From an uncultured Clostridia bacterium (GTDB taxonomy: Bacteria > Bacillota > Clostridia > UMGS1883): 6,056 bases of DNA. How positions within the stretch are numbered: position 1 is the first letter of the stretch; each line of letters opens with the position of its first letter. The translations under genes were made by a program, and so were the position numbers. The notes beneath the pieces were generated by a model that saw only the letters and a program-made list of their open reading frames with translations, was not told the origin of the DNA and searched no databases. Location of the stretch: positions 1-6,056 of the forward strand of contig CANQKL010000105.1 of the NCBI GenBank assembly GCA_947624455.1, read 5' to 3'. Positions 3,863 to 6,056 of the stretch are shown in pieces.

Positions 3863-6056
3863 TCACTCATTGGCGATCACCTCTACCACGGACATATTTT
3901 TGATCCGCCTCGACGGAGGATATACGGCGGCGGCGGAGGCGGCGGCGATGAACGTTACGATCACGATTACCGCTAAGATCGGCGGCTCCCAGGCCTGCCC
4001 GAAATACGCCGTTATAAAGCTCTCGTAAAAGAGCTTGTGAATCGGCAGACCCGCCGCCAAGCCGCAAAACAGTCCGCAAAGCGTATAGGTTATCGTTTCG
4101 GCGCGTATCATTTTTGTAAGCTGCCCCGCGCTCATGCCGACGCTGCGCATTATTCCGTACTGCTTCATCCGCGCGGACGCGCTCATGGAAATGCTGTTCA
4201 TTATGCTGAACACGGAAATGAGGGCGATCAGCGACAAAAAGCCGTATACCAGCAGAGTGAACGCCCAATATGTTCCGACCACCCCGCGATTGCTTTCCCG
4301 TCTGTCAGACAGCAAAAAACCGTTTGCCTCCGTTTCGCCGCGAATGGCGCGTATATCGCTGTCCGTTGCATCCTTGTTAAGCTGAATGTCAACGATGGCG
4401 TATCCCGTTTCATCGGTCAGCCGCCGGAACAGCGCTTCCGTACAGAGTATTGTCGGGTTTCCGCTGCCGCCTATGGGACAGTCGGTCAACACGCAGGCAA
4501 TTTCCAGTGTTTCGCCGCTCAGTATAATTTTATCGCCTTTTTTAAGCGGGTTATCCTTGTCGTAGACCGTCATCACGCAGCCGCTCTCTTTGGAGACCCG
4601 CTCTAACCCCGTGTTATCCTCCGTCCACTTTTCCTCGTCAGCCCAATTAAGCTGTAACTCGTCTAACGAAGCGAGGTCTACCGCTGTCACTCCTTTGTCG
4701 GACTTTGTCGGGAAAGCCCCTTTAAAGCTGCGTCCGAAAGCGCGTTTTACTCCCGCCATAGAGCCGATTTTATCCGTCAACTCGCGGGTAATCGCGCAGG
4801 ACAGGTCGCCGCTCGCTATGGACAGGTCGGGCGTATGGGGCTGTAAGCCGTTCAGAGCGTGGCGCGTCCAATCGTGGATTGCGGAAAATCCTAAAAAGAG
4901 AATAATACTGAGTGCAAACGAACCTGTCATAAGCAGCAGATTTTTCTTCGAGGCTGCCGCGTGGCGAACGCCGAGGGCCGTTTCGATCTTCAAAAGCTTT
5001 GTATTTGCGGCGCTGCGGACTTTTGCTTGCGAACTGTTTGATACCGCTGCGGCGGGCGACACGCTGGCCGCGCGTTTCGCGGGAGACCGCGCCGCGAAAA
5101 GAACCGTTATGATTCCGACCAAAACGCCGCAGACGATACCGACCGGGCTTATTCCAAAGAGCGGCATTTCGGAAAATTCGCCGCCAACGCCCAACCGAAG
5201 GGCCGCGCACAGCGCCCATGTTATTACCATTCCTAAAACAACGCCTATCGGAACGGCTGTTTTGCACCAGTTAAGCGCTTCAAGGCGGACAAACCGCTTG
5301 ATTTGCTTTTTGCTTGCCCCCGTACACCTCAGCATACCGAAAAACCTTGTGCGTCCGGCAATATTACTGTTCATGCTGCTCGCGATCATCAGCACGCCGG
5401 CAATGAGTATCAGCAGAAACAGAAACGCGGCGGTGGCGTACATACCCTGTAAGACGTTATTTTCGCTAAAGCCCGTCAATCCTATCATCACAAGGTTTTC
5501 GCCGATGTTACCGTCGGCAAGATTAAATTGCTCCTTGATCTCGTTGATGGTCCTGCGTACGTTAATATACTTGTTGAACCGATAGTAGTACGCTCTGGCG
5601 GGCGGCTTGGCGTTTAGGGCGCGTACCTTTTCAAACGCCGTCATATCCATGCAGAGAATGACCGCGTCGTATCTTGCCGAGTCGCCGTCCTGCTCAAAGC
5701 CGGACACGGTATATTCAAAATCCCCCGCGGGCGTGTTTAGCTTCACTGTGTCGCCTATATTTATGTCCCATATATCCTTTGCGTTTTCCGAAATAACGAC
5801 CTCGTTTTCGTTTTGCGGGAACTGTCCCTCGGTTATATAATCAAATGTATCGGTGAGCCATGCTTTGTCCATACCGGCGACAGCGGCTTTTTTATTGCCG
5901 ACAAAATAGTTTTCGTCGATTTTATAGTTTATCACGTCATACTGAGAAAACGCCGCAATGTCGGGACGCGCCGCTATTTTTTCGGCCTCGGCGGCGGAAA
6001 TGTTGCTGAGCATAATGTGCCAATTCCCGTGCTTTTGCTTCGCGCTTGCCTCCTCC
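3863..6056 (-). CDS. ABC transporter permease, tandem FtsX domains, MacB-like (5'-partial)
   Basis: A permease of the FtsX/MacB (type VII) ABC superfamily, which couples a cytoplasmic ATPase to export or lipoprotein/peptide handling through extracytoplasmic movements. The first in-frame ATG is at 6013, but it lacks a ribosome site and the frame stays open for 14 more codons to the edge, reading EEASAKQKHGNWHI, typical of the segment after the first membrane helix. The real start is therefore outside. Numbering from the 6013 Met: extracytoplasmic MacB-like domain 1 (1 to about 185), membrane segments 190-212, 252-274 and 287-309, segment 357-378, extracytoplasmic domain 2 (about 380-578), then segments 583-607, 640-658 and 678-698. 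Adding one missing N-terminal helix gives the standard eight. Coupling-helix motifs occur twice: FFGMLRCTGASKKQIKRF (224-241) and QYGIMRSVGMSAGQLTKM (618-635). The ATPase partner is presumably just beyond the right edge. The cargo is unknown. Confidence 0.93.
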   Translation of the reverse strand, partial: EEASAKQKHGNWHIMLSNISAAEAEKIAARPDIAAFSQYDVINYKIDENYFVGNKKAAVAGMDKAWLTDTFDYITEGQFPQNENEVVISENAKDIWDINIGDTVKLNTPAGDFEYTVSGFEQDGDSARYDAVILCMDMTAFEKVRALNAKPPARAYYYRFNKYINVRRTINEIKEQFNLADGNIGENLVMIGLTGFSENNVLQGMYATAAFLFLLILIAGVLMIASSMNSNIAGRTRFFGMLRCTGASKKQIKRFVRLEALNWCKTAVPIGVVLGMVITWALCAALRLGVGGEFSEMPLFGISPVGIVCGVLVGIITVLFAARSPAKRAASVSPAAAVSNSSQAKVRSAANTKLLKIETALGVRHAAASKKNLLLMTGSFALSIILFLGFSAIHDWTRHALNGLQPHTPDLSIASGDLSCAITRELTDKIGSMAGVKRAFGRSFKGAFPTKSDKGVTAVDLASLDELQLNWADEEKWTEDNTGLERVSKESGCVMTVYDKDNPLKKGDKIILSGETLEIACVLTDCPIGGSGNPTILCTEALFRRLTDETGYAIVDIQLNKDATDSDIRAIRGETEANGFLLSDRRESNRGVVGTYWAFTLLVYGFLSLIALISVFSIMNSISMSASARMKQYGIMRSVGMSAGQLTKMIRAETITYTLCGLFCGLAAGLPIHKLFYESFITAYFGQAWEPPILAVIVIVTFIAAASAAAVYPPSRRIKNMSVVEVIANE

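Noticed and set aside
4590..5585. 331-codon plus-strand frame inside the permease gene
   Set aside because: Ser/Arg/Pro-rich shadow with no motif; the minus strand gives a clear FtsX permease.
6049..6056. Apparent strong ribosome site GGAGGAGG on the minus strand at the right edge
   Set aside because: No ATG, GTG or TTG lies at proper spacing in the permease frame; here it simply encodes Glu-Glu within the open frame.

Overview
The window looks like ordinary chromosomal DNA from a moderately GC-rich Firmicute, most likely a gut-type clostridium (Oscillospiraceae-like). Support for this comes from strong AGGAG-type ribosome binding sites, consensus sigma-A promoters with TGn extensions, AT-rich intergenic gaps against GC-rich coding DNA, and the protein families present. 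The taxonomic guess is by eye and cannot be fixed without a search. I see no mobile element, CRISPR array, tRNA, rRNA or phage gene.

Layout from left to right. (1) Positions 1-1088, minus strand: a secreted 5'-nucleotidase/metallophosphoesterase, cut by the left edge, with a small beta-type domain between signal peptide and catalytic domain. (2) 1122-1742, minus strand: an uncharacterised 206-residue protein with faint GHKL/anti-sigma-factor-like features, 33 bases upstream of the nucleotidase gene and probably in one operon with it. That operon has a perfect TTGACA-N17-TATAAT promoter at 1821-1849, and its predicted mRNA begins directly with a stem-loop. (3) 1919-2479, minus strand: an AzoR-like flavodoxin-fold NAD(P)H oxidoreductase with its own extended -10 promoter. 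(4) 2480-2713: a divergent intergenic region with two back-to-back promoters and an inverted repeat. (5) 2714-3721, plus strand: a membrane PAP2-family phosphatase with all three catalytic motifs and an unusually long C-terminal membrane extension. (6) 3764-3802: a strong bidirectional intrinsic terminator between convergent genes. (7) 3863 to the right edge, minus strand: a large FtsX/MacB-type ABC transporter permease with two FtsX domains; its frame stays open to the edge, so its start lies outside the window.

All five coding regions except the oxidoreductase and the unknown protein are clearly envelope or surface proteins. Two are phosphatases (a secreted nucleotidase and a membrane lipid-phosphate phosphatase), but they sit in separate transcription units, so a joint pathway is not shown. 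I did not find a convincing new biological system. The most notable points are the +1 stem-loop on the perfect promoter, the unknown protein paired with the nucleotidase, and the structured divergent promoter region.
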